Of a DNA stretch of 25,441 bases, positions 24,690 through 25,441 are shown in pieces. The position numbers and the translations under genes were made by a program. The DNA lies in NCBI GenBank assembly GCA_905210415.1, contig CAJLWM010000032.1:1-25441 (forward strand), in the 5' to 3' direction. This DNA comes from an uncultured Prevotellaceae bacterium. Lineage in GTDB: Bacteria > Bacteroidota > Bacteroidia > Bacteroidales > Muribaculaceae. Within the stretch, counting starts at the first letter, position 1. Every line of letters starts with the position of its first letter. The notes below the pieces were generated by a model. That model did not search any database. It saw only the letters and a program-made list of their open reading frames with translations, and was not told the origin of the DNA.

Positions 24690-24771
24690 GCATTATCCCC
24701 AGCAATGAAACTGTTTGAAAATCACAGCGAAAATTACATGCCGATGAGTGTGTAATAATGCCCAAACAGTT
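24690..24771. repeat. Two interleaved inverted repeats upstream of secA
   Basis: GCATTAT (24690-24696) matches ATAATGC (24755-24761), and AACTGTTTG (24709-24717) matches CAAACAGTT (24763-24771). The arms are in A-B-A'-B' order, so as RNA they would form a pseudoknot rather than a nested hairpin. The element lies between the phosphatase-like gene and the secA promoter. It may be chance. Confidence 0.35.
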
Positions 24772-24794
24772 CCTGAAAATCAAAACATTTTATT

Positions 24795-24802
24795 TATCTT
24801 TG
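24795..24802 (+). promoter_or_regulatory. -7 box TATCTTTG for secA
   Basis: TATCTTTG matches TAnnTTTG exactly. Transcription would start near 24809, leaving a leader of roughly 95-100 bases before the secA ATG. No strong -33 element is seen. Confidence 0.6.
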
Positions 24803-24906
24803 CAAATTGTGTAGAAGTGATGTAATGCCTCGTTTGGCAGACACTTGCACAACGGATTTGCTTAGGCATATTTTATTTAGAAATAATAATTAAACACCAA
24901 ATAAAA

Positions 24907-25441
24907 ATGGGATTTAACGATATACTAAAGGCATTGTTTGGCAACAAATCGACTCGCGATTTGAAGAAACTCACGCCGACGCTCGATAAGATCACGGCTG
25001 TGTATCCTGAGATTGAGAAGTTGTCTAACGACGAGCTGCGTGCTCGCATCGATGCCGTACGCCAACGCTTGAAGGACAGCGTGGCTGACAAAAAACAAGA
25101 AATTGCCGACCTTAAGGCAGAAGTTGAAAGAACCGACTACGAGAACCGCGAACCACTGTGGGACCGCATTGATAAGCTCGAAAAGGAAATCCTCGACGTG
25201 CTTGAAGAAGGCTTGACAGAAGCGCTTCCAGAAGTGTTTGCCGTAGTGAAAGACACCGCACGCCGTTTTGCTCAAAGCGAAACTGTGGTGGTGACCGCTA
25301 CCGACTTTGACCGCACATTGGCTGCACAAGGCCGCGATTTCGTGGAAATTGATGGCGACAAGGCTATCTACCACAACTCTTGGACTGCCGGCGGCAACAA
25401 GATGGTGTGGGATATGATTCACTACAACTGCCAGTTGATTG
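24907..25441 (+). CDS. secA: Protein translocase ATPase SecA (5' part)
   Basis: The first 178 codons are present and the gene runs off the window. The N-terminus MGFNDILKALFGNKSTRDLK, followed by YPEIEKLSNDELRARIDAVR, is the SecA preprotein-binding start. The segment KKQEIADLKAEVERTDYENR then WDRIDKLEKEIL is a charged insertion I associate with Bacteroidota SecA, after which the family pattern resumes as ALPEVFAVVKDTARRF. The Walker motifs would lie beyond the end of the window. SecA powers protein export through SecYEG. It has its own -7 box and a long AT-rich leader; in some bacteria SecA synthesis is controlled by export status, but no such leader signal is identified here. Confidence 0.95.
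   Translation, partial: MGFNDILKALFGNKSTRDLKKLTPTLDKITAVYPEIEKLSNDELRARIDAVRQRLKDSVADKKQEIADLKAEVERTDYENREPLWDRIDKLEKEILDVLEEGLTEALPEVFAVVKDTARRFAQSETVVVTATDFDRTLAAQGRDFVEIDGDKAIYHNSWTAGGNKMVWDMIHYNCQLI

Overview
The window looks like a chromosomal segment of a Bacteroidota bacterium, order Bacteroidales, perhaps Muribaculaceae. The order is well supported. The promoters match the Bacteroides-type -7 box TAnnTTTG, lipoprotein signals end in SC, and several families are typical of the group: DUF6242, DUF6089, a BamA-Skp cluster, an Lnb/DUF4105 protein, PEGA-SEL1 proteins and a Bacteroidota-type SecA. The family-level guess rests on general resemblance only.

Layout. 1-149 (-): start of a flavin/NAD oxidoreductase subunit. 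453-2983 (+): an AT-rich accessory stretch with one secreted hypothetical protein, a CoiA-like gene broken by a one-base shift in an A7 run, and a GIY-YIG nuclease gene broken by a frameshift plus a TGG-to-TGA nonsense change. 3005-5587 (-): a large lipoprotein resembling six-hairpin glycosidases. 5588-6105: no protein gene, but a + strand promoter and an intrinsic terminator frame a candidate non-coding RNA of about 300 nt. 6106-8788 (-): apparent operon prmC-recX-pncA-comF. 8973-10472 (+): DUF6242 lipoprotein.

10604-16812 (+): the envelope-assembly block, with a DUF6089 barrel protein, uppS, bamA and three Skp/OmpH-like chaperones. The second and third chaperones have their own promoters and terminators. 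16939-18954 (-): PEGA plus SEL1 repeat protein, converging on the third chaperone across a bidirectional terminator. 19149-19222 (-): tRNA-His. 19318-20463 (-): nagA, divergent from an AraC-family regulator at 20748-21626 (+). 21654-22907 (+): Lnb-like integral membrane protein. 23078-24679 (+): an alkaline-phosphatase-superfamily protein lacking visible metal-ligand motifs. 24907-end (+): the start of secA.

How it fits together. Much of the right half serves envelope biogenesis: UppS makes the lipid carrier, SecA exports precursors, Skp-like chaperones carry them, BamA inserts barrels, and the Lnb-like protein may N-acylate lipoproteins. The left end is a different kind of DNA, a decaying accessory patch with nuclease-type genes. 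I found no CRISPR array, insertion sequence or intact defence system. The least explained items are the candidate RNA at 5756-6053, the paired pseudogenes at 1101-2983, the three separately transcribed Skp paralogues and the apparent pseudo-phosphatase beside secA.
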